Assembly: GCA_030411725.1 (NCBI GenBank)
Contig: MU839828.1
Location: 2,666,001 to 2,730,000, forward strand
Direction: 5' to 3'
DNA length: 64,000 nt
DNA from: Echria macrotheca
Taxonomy: Eukaryota > Ascomycota > Sordariomycetes > Sordariales > Schizotheciaceae
Below, piece after piece: positions 1-10,666 of this stretch. Every line of letters starts with the position of its first letter. The stretch's first letter is position 1. The notes under the pieces were generated by a model, which was given only the letters and a program-made list of their open reading frames with translations, did not search any database and was not told the origin of the DNA. Made by a program: the position numbers and the translations under genes.

Positions 1-941
1 GCCTTCCAGTTGATGAGCCGCAGTCTGATGCCTGTCCCCACTGTGACGTGCCTGGTGGAGACTGGTGCTAGGGAAACACACTGTCCCGCGCTCTTTGTTC
101 TCTGAGTCCCACAAGCAAACACCATCCAGCGTATGCTCATCATCTCAACTGACTCAACTTTGGCTGCCGCCAGGCAAACGACCAGCGCCAAATCATGAGG
201 GCGAAGCACGTGAAGACAATTGGGTGTCCTCGATGTGGCTCGTGCGCAGGGAGAAAGAGGCTGGTATGTATGTACTCTGTCCAATTATGCACGTGTCGGA
301 TTTGGATGTGAGATTCGGCTCAGCCCTGGCATGCCGGCTATTCCCACAGTCCTCATCTCGTAGGGCCGCAGGCCCAGGCAGCGCGCGCGCGGCGGCAGCG
401 GACAGGGGACCAGTCACCACGACCCCGCGGCACCTGCAGTTGGGGGGGCAGGCAGGCTGTCGCAGCTCACCGCGAGTCTCTTGTGTTGTTGTACACCTGC
501 CCGAACTCTCACGAGCCTCAGAGCCTAATCCCATTGTCTCATGTGCCAGCCTCAACCCATGAGTGTCGCTTATCGCCCTCATCACAGGCTGTCTATATTA
601 ATCCCCCGGCCCTCTGCATCGGACCGCTGACGCCCCGACTGACGGCCGACGGAGCTTCGCGTAAGTGACATCAGCTCCCAGCTTCGCGACCATCGCATCT
701 TCACCACTGTCGCAAACCAGCTGTCGCCTTGTCTAGGGCGCCAGCGCACCGTCACAACACACGTACACACGTCGGCATTGCTGCCACCTCACTCTGTTGG
801 ACGGACGCGCTCATGGGCATAAGTTGCAGCAGCATCTCGACGGACGCCGACGACGCCAGCCATCGCGATGCAGAAGCTTCGGAAATCACCCAGCAGGGCG
901 CTGCGACTACAGTATTCCACCAGCTCCGTACCCAATCGCCC
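1..941. other. Upstream region of the ADGF gene, no gene supported
   Basis: No convincing coding exon is seen. Open frames here on both strands (for example 65-562) have no recognisable domain and overlap each other. The stretch from about 660 to 941 probably holds the promoter and 5' leader of the adenosine deaminase-like gene. A TGACTCA heptamer lies at 150-156, but it is about 790 bases from the likely start codon and could be chance. Confidence 0.5.
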
Positions 942-2988
942 ATGGCTGACGTCCGGCGTAGAAAACTGCCCCGCGACAAGGAAGCCGATCAGTATGACCT
1001 CGTCAAACCCCTTAATGAGGTGGCCGCCAAAAGGCTGCGGGACGACCCGAATGCGCCCCGGCTGAGGTCCAAATCGAAATCCCCCCGTCTGCTCCCCGAC
1101 GGTGCTGCTTTTGAGACCGTCGAGGCCTACAATGAGGCTCGCAGTCGCGTCCTGCGATTTGAGGGCGCCCTCTCGTTCGACCACCACTGCACGGTATGGG
1201 CCTCCGCGCTTGAGAAGGAGGCAGGCAGGATTCTCCTCCTCGTCAGAGAGCGCGACATCAAGCGCATCTATGAGGCCGCGCCGCCGAGGAGAGGTTATGG
1301 AGGCCAGATGCACCCTCGGTTCTTTGGGGACCACTTCCTCTCCAACTTCGACTTGATCGAGCAGTCAGATCTCTTCAAGATCATTCGCGCCATGCCTAAA
1401 GGCGCTCATCTGCACATACACTTCAACGCCAACCTCTTGCCCAACGTCCTGATCGACATCGCCAAGGGCATGGATCGCATGTTTATTACGAGCGATATAC
1501 CGCTGATAGGCGGCGAGCACGGCGACAGGGACGCGTTCGACCGGTGCAAGATTCAGTTTAGCATCCTCAGCGAGGCTGCTGTGCTCGAGCAGGGCGGGGA
1601 GAGGAACCTGTTCGAGAAGGACTATGAGCCCAGAAAACCAATGCCATTCAAGGATTTTCTCCGCGAATTCGCACATAGGTACCGGTTAGCTCACACACCA
1701 AGCACCAATGGCGACAGCCCAGTCGAGAGCCGGCCCAGGGTACCAGATATTGATGTCGACACTTGGCTCAGGAATAAGCTGGTGTTCGACGAAGAAGAAG
1801 CATACAATCTTCTGCAGACCTCCAATGGGTTGGTATTTCTATGCGATTGTGCTCGCCAGCTAACATACTACCAGGGCCTGGGACAAGTTCAACGGGCGCA
1901 CCCAGATGATGAAGGGCCTGTTCAACTACGAGACAGCCTACACCAAATACACCAGATTATGCTTGGAGGAATTTGCTCAGGACAACATCCAGTACGCCGA
2001 GATCAGGCCCAATTTCATGTCGACCAACCAAGTATGGAAAGACGACGGGTCCGATCGAATCGACAACGACGGTATCATCAGGCTCATAACCACAGCATAT
2101 GCCGAGTTTCAGAAGGGGCACAAGCACAAGGTACTCAAGGGACTCAAAATCATCTACTGCACACCACGGTCGTTCGATCCAGAGAAGGTCAAAGCTGCCC
2201 TGTCGGAATGCCTCGACTTCAAGATCAGGTATGAAGAATGGATAGCCGGTAAGTAGCCCGACAGTAGCCAGTAGCGAAAGCAGGCAGCTAAGATCCCTAG
2301 GTTTTGATCTGGTTGGTGAAGAGAGCAAGGGAAGGCCACTCAAGGATTTTACCCAGGAATTCCTCGAGTTCAAGAGACAGTGCAAGGAGAAGAAGGTGGA
2401 CATTCCCTTCCTCTTCCACTGCGGCGAGACACTCGACATCGGTGAAGACACGGACGGGAATCTAGTGGATGCGCTGCTCCTAGGTTCCAAGAGGATAGGG
2501 CACGGCTTCGCGCTCCCACGACACCCCTACATCCTGGAGCAGATGAAGAAGCGGGGCATATGTGTAGAGGTCTGTCCTATCTCGAATGAGATATTGGGTT
2601 TGACGCCCAGGATGAACGGGCATGCCGTGTACGACCTCCTCGCCAAAAACGTGCACTGCACCATTAACACGGACAACGGCACCCTCTTCAAGTTTGTTCT
2701 CTCTCATCTTCATCATTGACAGGCAACTGACGAGACCACAGGTCGCGCCTCTCCCATGACTTTTACCAGGTCATGGCGGGCAAGGCAGATATGACGATCC
2801 ACGGACTACGACAGCTGGCCGAGTGGAGTATTGAGCACTCGTGTCTTGAGGACGACAAGAAAGCAGCAGTACGGAAAGACTGGGAGGTGATGTGGGGGGT
2901 ATTTTGCAAATGGATCGTGGATAACTACGGACATCTTGCGAACGAGGAAGTGGACGAGGCCAAGGAGCCCAATCCATTAAAGCTCTGA
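942..2988 (+). CDS. Adenosine deaminase-related growth factor (ADGF/CECR1-like) protein
   Basis: Predicted to hydrolytically deaminate adenosine, or a related purine, in the metallo-dependent hydrolase superfamily. Exons 942-1828, 1875-2248, 2301-2691 and 2742-2988 give 632 residues with all joins in frame; introns are 46-52 nt. The ADGF-like N-terminal part (about residues 50-150) precedes the TIM barrel. Metal and catalytic motifs seen: LHIH (H158, H160), FHCGET (H460, E463), RIGHGF (H488) and NTDNG (D545). The residue after the metal-binding Asp is Asn546, where classical deaminases have a second Asp; substrate choice is therefore uncertain. Unlike animal ADGF/ADA2, the N-terminus is basic and shows no signal peptide. 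The start at 942 was chosen because family similarity begins soon after it; an in-frame ATG at 729 would add 71 residues of unremarkable sequence. Confidence 0.88.
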
Positions 2989-4589
2989 CGGTTTTCACCA
3001 TTACTTTCGTCATGTTACGAGGCAATTCTTTTTCTTTTCAGCCTTCCACAGCAGGCTGCTTTGGATTCAAGAGCTGTATTTTTTTGGGATTCTACGACGA
3101 CACTTGGCTTTGGAGAAGTTTGACAAGACAAAAAAACGAAAGGCTGGGCTTGGGGCTTCACTTCTGATGATACCATGGACAAGAGTTATGCAAAGGGTTG
3201 GCTGCCTCTGAACTGTCGCAAGGCTTTGGGGCGAGTCAAGGCGAGAGTGGCGCGCGGGGGGGAAGAGGGGGCAAATTGGTAGGCAATGTTGTTGGGCTTC
3301 GCTGCCTGGGAGCCTGACTGGGCTTCCAACGAGGCGTTTTGGCGTTTGTGACAAGGCAATGTCACGGCGGATAGAAAGGGGCGGCATTGGGATCATGATG
3401 GTAGCGAGTCGGGAGGGGGGGGGACTAACCCAGAATTTTTATTTCAACGAAATATTGAATCGAATCTCGTGTGCTTTTGGTGTCCTTTTTGGCATTCCTT
3501 TTTATCCACAAGCAAGTGTGTCTTTCTCGGTCTTCCATTGCGTCTTGGGGGCGGACGAGGCGGACGAGGACGGGAGGGAGCCGTAACCAAACCAACCGAC
3601 CAACCAAGTTGCATCCCCTGGCACCACACCTCCTGTTGTTCCTCAGGTGCCAAGACGCCCGGCGCGTCCAAGCACTGCACTCCAGCCGCAGTTCATTCTA
3701 CCCTCAAGCAGGCTGCTTGTTCTCGTGACTTTTGAGGCTTGGCTTGCTCCCGGTCAGTCAGTTCATGCGCGGGGCCGACTCGGGCGGCCGTCATCGCATC
3801 CCAAGCACGTTTTTTCTCTGCGATTCTAGACCTAACTCTCTACACTAGGTCGCGCAAGGCGACCGTCTCACGAGCAAGGGGAGGGATCAACTAAAAAATC
3901 TTGTTTTTGCCGCGTCATGAGGTTGAGGCGATGCGATTTTAAGGTTTGCAGCTTTGTTGGGATGCTGATATTATGCCATATGTGAAGAACATATATAATA
4001 TCCCAACGCACTTTTGTCCCGGTACTTTTTCTCTTCTGTTCCTGGCACTGAGTACTGTACTCGAACCCCTCGTTTCTGGCGATATACAGGGGTCATATCC
4101 GAGCGGTGCCGCAACGAACCTATCGAATCCCCGCGGAACGCAGCCTTGCCTTGGCTCACGACGCGACACAACATTCGATCTTTTCTGAGGATTCTTTTTC
4201 ATCCTTATCGCCATCGTTCGAGTTGGGATCAGAGAGACTCTTTGGAATTCATTTGAAGCGCGGGTTTTTGCGTGTGTGTTTGGGTGTTGTCGCTCTTTTT
4301 GGGCTGGGCTGGTTTAGCTACCTATCGAATTGGTCGTTCGACCTCAACTCAACACACCACCACTCGCCTCATCTCGCGCGTCCACACACACTCTCTCTCA
4401 TCGCGCGAGCGCAAAAAAGGACGCCTGGACTGGTCCGCCAGCTGTTTTTTTTTACCTCAAGCGCGCCTGGATTTTCCTCATCAGGGCAGGGCCGCCTTTC
4501 TAAACGCGCTCCAAAAGTTTCCCTCCCCTGCCCTCCCCTCCCCACCCTAAAAAAGGGGGGTCGGAAAAGGGCAACGACAGACGACAGAC
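2989..4589. other. Intergenic region between ADGF and the membrane-protein gene
   Basis: No supported gene. It holds the 3' end of the ADGF transcript and the promoter and leader of the gene starting at 4590. The last 300 bases are pyrimidine-rich, as fungal promoters often are, and end in a G/A-rich leader before the start codon. Confidence 0.5.
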
Positions 4590-6572
4590 ATGGCGGACAA
4601 CTCGACAGACACCGACAGTTGGTTCCCCGTCGGCAAGCAGGACCTCGGCGGATGGCGCTTCGACGTGATCACCCTGCTCGCCGTCATCGGCGAGTCCTCG
4701 GTAGCGGTGCACGCGCAGACGCTGACGGCCTCTACGCTGTGTCTGCTGCCGCGCATCATCCCGGCCCCGCAGGCGCTGCTGCGGCCGGTGCGGCCCCAGC
4801 GCCTGCCCGAGGTCACGGCCAAGATGGCGGGCGTGTACGGCGGCATCGTGCTGGACAGCGTCGGGTTCTTTGCGAACATCATGCACCCGCTCGAGGAGCT
4901 CAAGCCGTACGCCTTCCGCGTGCTCGAGATCAAGCATCGCGATCTGAATGATGTCGCCGGGCTGGGCAGGGTCGTGCGGAAGCCGGGTGGTGATCGGATG
5001 GGGCATGGCTGGACGAGTAGTGTGGATGGGATGAGGAATTTCTTTCAGCGCGGGAGGGCGAAGTCGGCTTCGCTTGATGGGGAGGATAATGATGACGACG
5101 GGGAGGGGAGCGAGGGGGTCAACAACCTGGAGAGTGGAAGTGGTGCTGGTGGTGCTGGTGCTGGTGCCGGTCGTATCGGCGGTGGTATCAGTATGGGTTT
5201 GCATCGGAGGAGCCCCGGCAACAATAGGGTCACGTTCGAGGAAAGGGGGGAAAACGTCCAGATGGACACCATCAACCCGGCCGAGGGCCAGAGCAACGGT
5301 GCTGTTGGTGACGACCAACAACAAAGACAACAACCGCCGGCACCGGAACCGCTGCGGCTCAGGATGCGGCGGCAGTCCAACCTGGCCGACTTTCTGGTGA
5401 ACCCGACCATGGTCAACAAGCAGGAGCGGTACGCCGTCCCGCCGGCGCCGTACTCGCCGCTGCACATCGTGTCGGTCCTGTCGTGTCTGCTGACGATTGC
5501 CATTTTTGTGTGTGCGGCCATCTGGAAGGACGGCACGGCCATGACGGCCATCGCGGCCATCAGCATCGCCAGCACCGTCACGTGCTACGCGAGCTACTGG
5601 CGGCCGCTGCTGATGCACCGGCCGGCAACGAGCAAGGTGCCCCCCGGCGACGTGGTGATCCGCACGCGCGAGGGCGCGTTTGTGCTGATCCGGTGTCGCG
5701 AGGAGGTTGCCCGCGAGCTGTACAGCGGTACCGAGGAGTGTCAGTACGTGTCGACCAAGTATCACCGCGTGTTCATGGGGCTCGGCATGGTCTTGTTGAT
5801 GGTGGCGGTCGTGCTGCTAGGGAATTGCGGGTGGTATAGCCAGGTGATGATTGGCATGTCGTATATCTTGTTGAATGCCTTGTATTGGATTATTGGCTTG
5901 GTGCCGGCCAAGTATTTCTGGTATGTTTTTTTGTCTCCTCTCTATCCCTCGATATCTAACAGCGGGACAAGGGACCTGAGCAGATACACCATGGTCGACA
6001 TCACCCCGGACGACGCGCGCGACGCCCACCTCGTTACGTCGGACGACCCGCGCGAGGGCGCGCCCTCGTTCACGCGCACGCTGTGGTACGCCATCCGCGA
6101 GACCAGGCACAAGGCCTGGGCCGAGCGCAGCAGCGCCATGCCGGGCACCGAGCAGTGGAAGAAGTGGCTCGCCGAGGCGGTCGAGAATGCCTGGCAGAAC
6201 AAGCGCGACTGGCCCGCTGTCACGCGCAAGAACGAGATCATGAAGGAGAATCTCGAAGCTACCTCGCCCGTCATGGGCTCGGCTGTGGTGGACTATGGGG
6301 CTGCCGCTGGCGCTGCCGCTGACGGCGCGGGGACGGGGACAGGGACCGGGACGGCGACACCCAACACGACAACGGGTACAGGTACCGGCGCTGCTGCTAC
6401 GCCTCCTACTGCGAGCGGTGGTGCTGGTCCCGGGGCTACTGCGGCTGGTGCTGTGCCTGGGTCCTCCTCTAGGGCGAGCAGTGTCGTCAGGACGCCGGAC
6501 ACGGCCGAGCAGGTGGCGCCGTTAGATCCGGTCCAGCCTAGGTTTTTGCACGAGCGGACGGGGACTTTTTAG
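4590..6572 (+). CDS. Fungal multi-pass membrane protein of unknown function
   Basis: I do not recognise a characterised family. With one intron (5921-5971, 51 nt) the protein has 643 residues. The acceptor at 5971 restores a Trp-Asp-Leu-Ser-Arg junction and lies 12 nt after a CTAAC branch point; the acceptor at 5962 also keeps frame but is too close to the branch. Residues 150-290 are polar and low-complexity (Gly/Ala, Gln, acidic). Strong hydrophobic segments lie near residues 291-312, 317-336, 394-415 and 420-438, with a weaker one near 20-45. A cytosolic-type C-terminal region follows and ends in Gly-Thr, Ala and Pro repeats. The start has a good context (GACATGG). It is probably an integral membrane protein of the endomembrane system or plasma membrane; the role is open. 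Confidence 0.82.
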   Translation: MADNSTDTDSWFPVGKQDLGGWRFDVITLLAVIGESSVAVHAQTLTASTLCLLPRIIPAPQALLRPVRPQRLPEVTAKMAGVYGGIVLDSVGFFANIMHPLEELKPYAFRVLEIKHRDLNDVAGLGRVVRKPGGDRMGHGWTSSVDGMRNFFQRGRAKSASLDGEDNDDDGEGSEGVNNLESGSGAGGAGAGAGRIGGGISMGLHRRSPGNNRVTFEERGENVQMDTINPAEGQSNGAVGDDQQQRQQPPAPEPLRLRMRRQSNLADFLVNPTMVNKQERYAVPPAPYSPLHIVSVLSCLLTIAIFVCAAIWKDGTAMTAIAAISIASTVTCYASYWRPLLMHRPATSKVPPGDVVIRTREGAFVLIRCREEVARELYSGTEECQYVSTKYHRVFMGLGMVLLMVAVVLLGNCGWYSQVMIGMSYILLNALYWIIGLVPAKYFWYVFLSPLYPSISNSGTRDLSRYTMVDITPDDARDAHLVTSDDPREGAPSFTRTLWYAIRETRHKAWAERSSAMPGTEQWKKWLAEAVENAWQNKRDWPAVTRKNEIMKENLEATSPVMGSAVVDYGAAAGAAADGAGTGTGTGTATPNTTTGTGTGAAATPPTASGGAGPGATAAGAVPGSSSRASSVVRTPDTAEQVAPLDPVQPRFLHERTGTF

Positions 6573-8980
6573 GTTCCTGCTTTTTTGCTTCGAGCCTCCT
6601 CGTCCTTGACTTTTTACGTCTCGTGGTTTAAAACATTTTCACTGCCCGCCCTTACGATACCCAGATCGGTTTAGTAACTGATTAGCATATTATTTGTCGA
6701 CGTCATTATTATCATCAGCATCACCATCTAACAGCACTTTGAGGCTTATATACGTTTTGGAAAGCAGCCGATGTGGAATTAGGAGGGGGCCAAAAGGGAA
6801 GATCATTAGCAGGGTGTTTATGGAGTTTGTCAAGGAATGAGGAGGACGCTCAAAATCGGGAAGGATATAAACCGGTCAGGACGGCGAGGATTGTACCATA
6901 CTTGTAACTTGCATAATGTTGAATACGTTGGATGTTTTTCTTTTACTTACAAGGCACACCTCGATACGTCCCAGCAGAGGTGTGTCCTCGTGTATCCGGG
7001 AGTCTCGGGACGGAAGATGATGACAAGTGACGTCCGCCTTTCCCAAACATTTTAGAAGATGAAATGATTAACACCAACTGGCAATCGGAGGCCCCAAGCC
7101 CATCAATCACCATGCCTTCATCCTGCAGGTTTTGATCGGTGAGAAAGTGAGATATGGGCGCAAGGCTGGGCGTTCCGGTCCTCAACGTCAGCTCGGGCTT
7201 TGGTCCCGATGCATTTTCTTATCCCTCACGGCCGGCAGGTAGGCATCCCGTCCCATCCCCCCGTTTAGGAAAGTCCGAAAGTTCGAGGTGAGAGTTGTCG
7301 CGTGAGCGTAGTGTATCCCCGCGGCGTAAACTCCCGAACATTTAGAGCAAACTGTTCCAAGCAAATCGGAATCCCGATCTCCTCCTGCTCCTTCCTACAG
7401 TTCATTCCTTGGAAGAAAATCCACAGGAAATGCAAGAAGGAAGCCATCGCGTTTCGCGGAGGACGCCGGGCTGCCACATGCTGCGGACCCGGAACAAGCC
7501 GGTCATTTCGTGGGGGGAAACTTCTGGGGATTGGCCCTGATTCCGAATTGAGGCATGCACCGCGCAGGCGGGCGGGCGGCCAGCTGGGCGAAGCCTCACA
7601 ATCACAGGTTCACAGCCTTCCCCCGGTTCCAAGACATTTTTTGTGTGTTCTGCTCTACTCTACAAAACTTCATCTTTTTGGTTGGTCGCCGCGGGGGGTG
7701 GGGGGGCTGCGCTCCTGCTTGCTGCAGCAGAGTGCAGACCTGTTGTCTCTCGCGCGTTGCGTTGCAGCAGCAGCAGCGGTCTCTGTCTGCCAGAGAGAGA
7801 GACGACATCGACCCTTGTTGTCTCCGGGCGCAGGAAAAAAGAACGGAAAGGATTGGGATTTGATGCCCGTCCGCTGCTACGGTGGTGGAAGAATGAGTCA
7901 TAGCTGGTGTCAAAACTCAATTGCGACCCCCTGGAGAACAAGTGCGCTCCAGTCGTTCCAATTGAGCGATCTGATTCGACGCCCGCCAACTTCCCCAGAT
8001 GACAGAAAACGCGAAATGCGAAATGGGAATCGTGTCTCCTTGTCTCTCTCCCGTGTCCTCTTCCACAGGGGAAATGGATGGGGGGGCGTGTTGTGTACAC
8101 TAATGAAATGGTGGTGTGGAAGTTAGGGTTTCCCAGGCAAAAAGAAAGACCGGACGGGATATCCACACTCCCCCGTTCAACCCCCGTCCTCGCACAGAGA
8201 AAGCGGGCTGCCTTGGGAATGCCAGATCGTGATGATGGGGAACACGCGGACGTCCTCGTTTGATGAACTTGCGCAATGCCAGGAGCGGGATGAAAGCAGA
8301 TATGGGACGAAGACGGAAAGGCCAGGTAACCCCGATCGTATGCGCGAGATCGCGCAAATGTGCGGAACCAATACAGACAAGGTTTTGTGACGACTGGGCC
8401 GACGACGCCGTTGCGCGTAAAGTCCTATCGCCCATAGGCAAAGACACAGGACTCGCAAGGCTTACGAAGGACGTTGCGCGCCCATTCTTCAGACTCCTTT
8501 CCTGCAAAGGCAATTGTGTCCCCATCTCCCCTCCTTGAATTTTGGACCTGTGCGAATGGCTGCTGCAGGCAGTCGACGGACACGAGACCTTTGGATGCCT
8601 TTCATTTTTGACATGATGCTCCTCGGCTCGGCGCCCTTCACTTCAGTTTGGATGTCGCTTTCTGCAGTCGTTTCAACCGGGACGATATCCCTGTAGGCGG
8701 TGGATGCAGCCTGCAGCTGATTGGCAGGGCATTTGAGGCTGTGGGGCTGTGCCTCAGCAGTTTGCTAGAGAGGTACGCACGGTCATGGGCGAAAGATGAT
8801 AGTGCTATTGACCGAACTGACCTAAATGTTGACTTTTAGGACCATGATTTTCGGACGAAAAAGTGATTTTAACCAACCCAAAGGATAAAAGCTAATAAAT
8901 ACTGTTTCTGTTGAAGATTTCATCCTGAATCCTGCACGCCAACCCGGAGGACTTCTGGCCGCACTAACATATGAAGCCAC
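6573..8980. other. Intergenic region upstream of the bZIP gene
   Basis: About 2.4 kb without a supported gene. Open frames here (for example 7302-8126) have no domain, no codon bias and overlap antisense frames. The region contains a palindromic GCN4-type site at 7893-7901, reported separately, and short GA repeats near 7794. Confidence 0.5.
7893..7901. promoter_or_regulatory. Distal GCN4/CPC1-type binding site
   Basis: ATGAGTCAT, the full palindromic consensus recognised by GCN4/CPC1 bZIP dimers. It lies about 1.3 kb upstream of the likely leader of the bZIP gene, so a role in that promoter is possible but less likely than for the proximal site. Confidence 0.35.
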
Positions 8981-9001
8981 ATGCACCAGTACCCAGCGAT
9001 T

Positions 9002-9010
9002 ATGACTCAT
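9002..9010. promoter_or_regulatory. Proximal GCN4/CPC1-type site in the bZIP gene promoter
   Basis: ATGACTCAT, an exact palindromic GCN4/CPC1 consensus. It lies about 110 bases before a TATA-like GATAAAAAAG at 9122 and about 220 bases before the first upstream ORF. Neurospora cpc-1 is known to regulate its own transcription through such sites. Its position suggests transcription starts downstream of it, which argues against the ATGs at 8981 and 9002 being start codons. Confidence 0.6.
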
Positions 9011-9227
9011 ATTCCCTCCCCTGGCCATTCCCTTTCCGGTTCGCCGGGGTGTGCTACCGCCGTGGGGCACCAACGCCCACCCGCACGGGCGCTCAGGCTG
9101 GGGCGCGCCGGCTTGCTGCCTGATAAAAAAGCCAACTCCGCCCACTTTTCTGAGCACTCTCTCCTCTTTCCTCCAACCCAAAACTTCCACAAAACACACG
9201 CATCTGAGATCCAAGGCATCAACCAAG

Positions 9228-9236
9228 ATGCGTTAA
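9228..9236 (+). promoter_or_regulatory. uORF1 in the CPC1 leader (Met-Arg-stop)
   Basis: ATG CGT TAA in a good context (CCAAGATG). It is the first AUG after the presumed transcription start. A very short first uORF would allow ribosomes to resume scanning, as uORF1 does in GCN4-type leaders. Function is inferred from position. Confidence 0.55.
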
Positions 9237-9447
9237 ATCACGCTTTCCCCGTCGTTTCGGCACCCATCGCCAAAATTTCTTCCCAAACTCAACACCCGCT
9301 CCCCACTCTTCACACTTCAGCTCTTCCTTCACAGGTAGAACTGAACTTCAGCACCCTGCTTCCCAGCTCGCGCTCAAGTTCCCTCAACACCGCCGCCATT
9401 CCCGGCCAAGACTTCCCAGTCTTCACAACGGATTCCCAACAGTCAAC

Positions 9448-9567
9448 ATGGCTTCCCACCAGTTCCTTGAGCCTGCCGGCATCATCCGCGCAACTACAGC
9501 AATTCGATCTGCCCCCGCATCAACAGGACTTCGTTCTGTACGACCAACCGATCAAGCGTTCACCTAG
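9448..9567 (+). promoter_or_regulatory. uORF2 in the CPC1 leader (39 codons)
   Basis: A 39-residue upstream ORF starting in a near-perfect context (TCAACATGG) and ending at TAG 9565-9567, in a different frame from the bZIP ORF. It is the only AUG between uORF1 and the main start. Leaders of GCN4 homologues such as Neurospora cpc-1 and Aspergillus cpcA carry a short uORF1 and a longer inhibitory uORF2; this arrangement matches. Under amino-acid starvation, delayed reinitiation would be expected to bypass uORF2. Confidence 0.7.
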
Positions 9568-9904
9568 TCGCTCCGTCTCGCAGCCTTCCGCCAACGGAGG
9601 TGTAAACCAGACCAATCAGCAACATCGCAACCAGCAACTCTTTCCGCAGCAACCGCAATCATCTCCGTCGCTGCAGAATCAGCGTGTTGCCAACATCATC
9701 CAGGCTACAGGGCATCAAACGACGTCTTCGGTATTCAGCAATCGGTTTCACTCTTCTGCGCAGAACCCAGCTCAGTTCTACGCTTCGTCCGCTCCATCAT
9801 CGTCAGCTGCTTTGAACTTGCACAAGCAGAACACGCAGAACCGGCACCATCGGCCCCCTGTTCCTCTGTTCTCTCAAAGCACCGGTAGCATACCGCAAGC
9901 CAAG

Positions 9905-10666
9905 ATGAACTTGCAAGGTAGGGAGCTCCAGCCTCGTTTTCCTGACAGCTCAAGAGGCTCACGCTCTACTTCAGACTTGGACTTTGACGATTTCACCTCT
10001 TTTGAGGGTGGAGCATCCACCACGGCGTATTCATCGCCTGCTCTTCCAACCGTATTCGATCTCAGCGGCACCCCAGGCTCCAACAATATGGGTACGGTCT
10101 CGCCGCATGATCTGCTCATCACTGAGCCGTTCATGTCGGCGCCGAACTCGACCGCCCTCACGACTTTGACTTCGCCATCCGTCTTTGATGGGTCGCCAAG
10201 CTTTGACGCTGACAATTTCGAGTGCTCGCCCAACTTCGGCACCAGCGACTATGAGGTCAACAACCCTGAGCACTGGTTCCCATTGTTCCCCCAGACTTCG
10301 ACAGCCGCACCGGCTCAGGTGAAGCCTGAGCAGTCGCCTGCCGAGAAGTCTGAGGAACTCGAAGGCTCAGAGCCCGCTGCCCCCGGGCATCGGCGCAGGT
10401 CCTCTGGCACGTCTCCCCCGTCTGGTCGCCACTCGTCTGTCTCTGGCGTCAGCTCCCGTCGTCGAGACAAGCCTCTGCCTCCCATCATTGTGGAGGATCC
10501 CCACGACACTGTGGCGATGAAGCGAGCTCGCAACACGCTCGCAGCTCGCAAGTCCAGGGAGAGAAAGGCACAGCGTCTGGATGAACTGGAGGAGCGTATT
10601 GAGAAGTTGACACAAGATCGAGATTATTGGAAGAACAAGGCGCTTGCGCTGGGTGCACAAGAGTGA
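9905..10666 (+). CDS. cpc-1: bZIP transcription activator of cross-pathway control (CPC1/GCN4 type)
   Basis: Activator of amino-acid biosynthesis genes during starvation, binding TGACTCA as a dimer in the nucleus. The 253-residue protein has an acidic/Ser-Pro N-terminal half, an NPEHWFPLF motif reminiscent of the aromatic activation motif of GCN4, and at the C-terminus a basic region (RARNTLAARKSRERK) followed directly by a short leucine zipper. Size fits the family (Neurospora CPC1 is about 270 residues). The ATG at 9905 was chosen because it is the first AUG of any frame after uORF2 and follows the two-uORF leader. The same frame is open upstream to before 8981, so an N-terminally extended product cannot be ruled out; see findings. 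Translation is probably controlled by the uORFs and transcription by the site at 9002. Confidence 0.85.
   Translation: MNLQGRELQPRFPDSSRGSRSTSDLDFDDFTSFEGGASTTAYSSPALPTVFDLSGTPGSNNMGTVSPHDLLITEPFMSAPNSTALTTLTSPSVFDGSPSFDADNFECSPNFGTSDYEVNNPEHWFPLFPQTSTAAPAQVKPEQSPAEKSEELEGSEPAAPGHRRRSSGTSPPSGRHSSVSGVSSRRRDKPLPPIIVEDPHDTVAMKRARNTLAARKSRERKAQRLDELEERIEKLTQDRDYWKNKALALGAQE

Noticed and set aside
4500..5765. 421-codon minus-strand open frame
   Set aside because: Antisense to the membrane-protein gene; Arg/His/Pro-rich shadow typical of GC-rich coding DNA, with no domain.
5921..5962. Shorter intron (42 nt) in the membrane-protein gene
   Set aside because: Its acceptor is only a few bases from the CTAAC branch point; the 51-nt version fits better.
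8981..9904. Start codon of the bZIP gene at 8981 or 9002
   Set aside because: The ATG at 9002 is part of the palindromic GCN4-type site and both precede the TATA-like element, so they are probably not transcribed; kept as a finding only for the open frame downstream.
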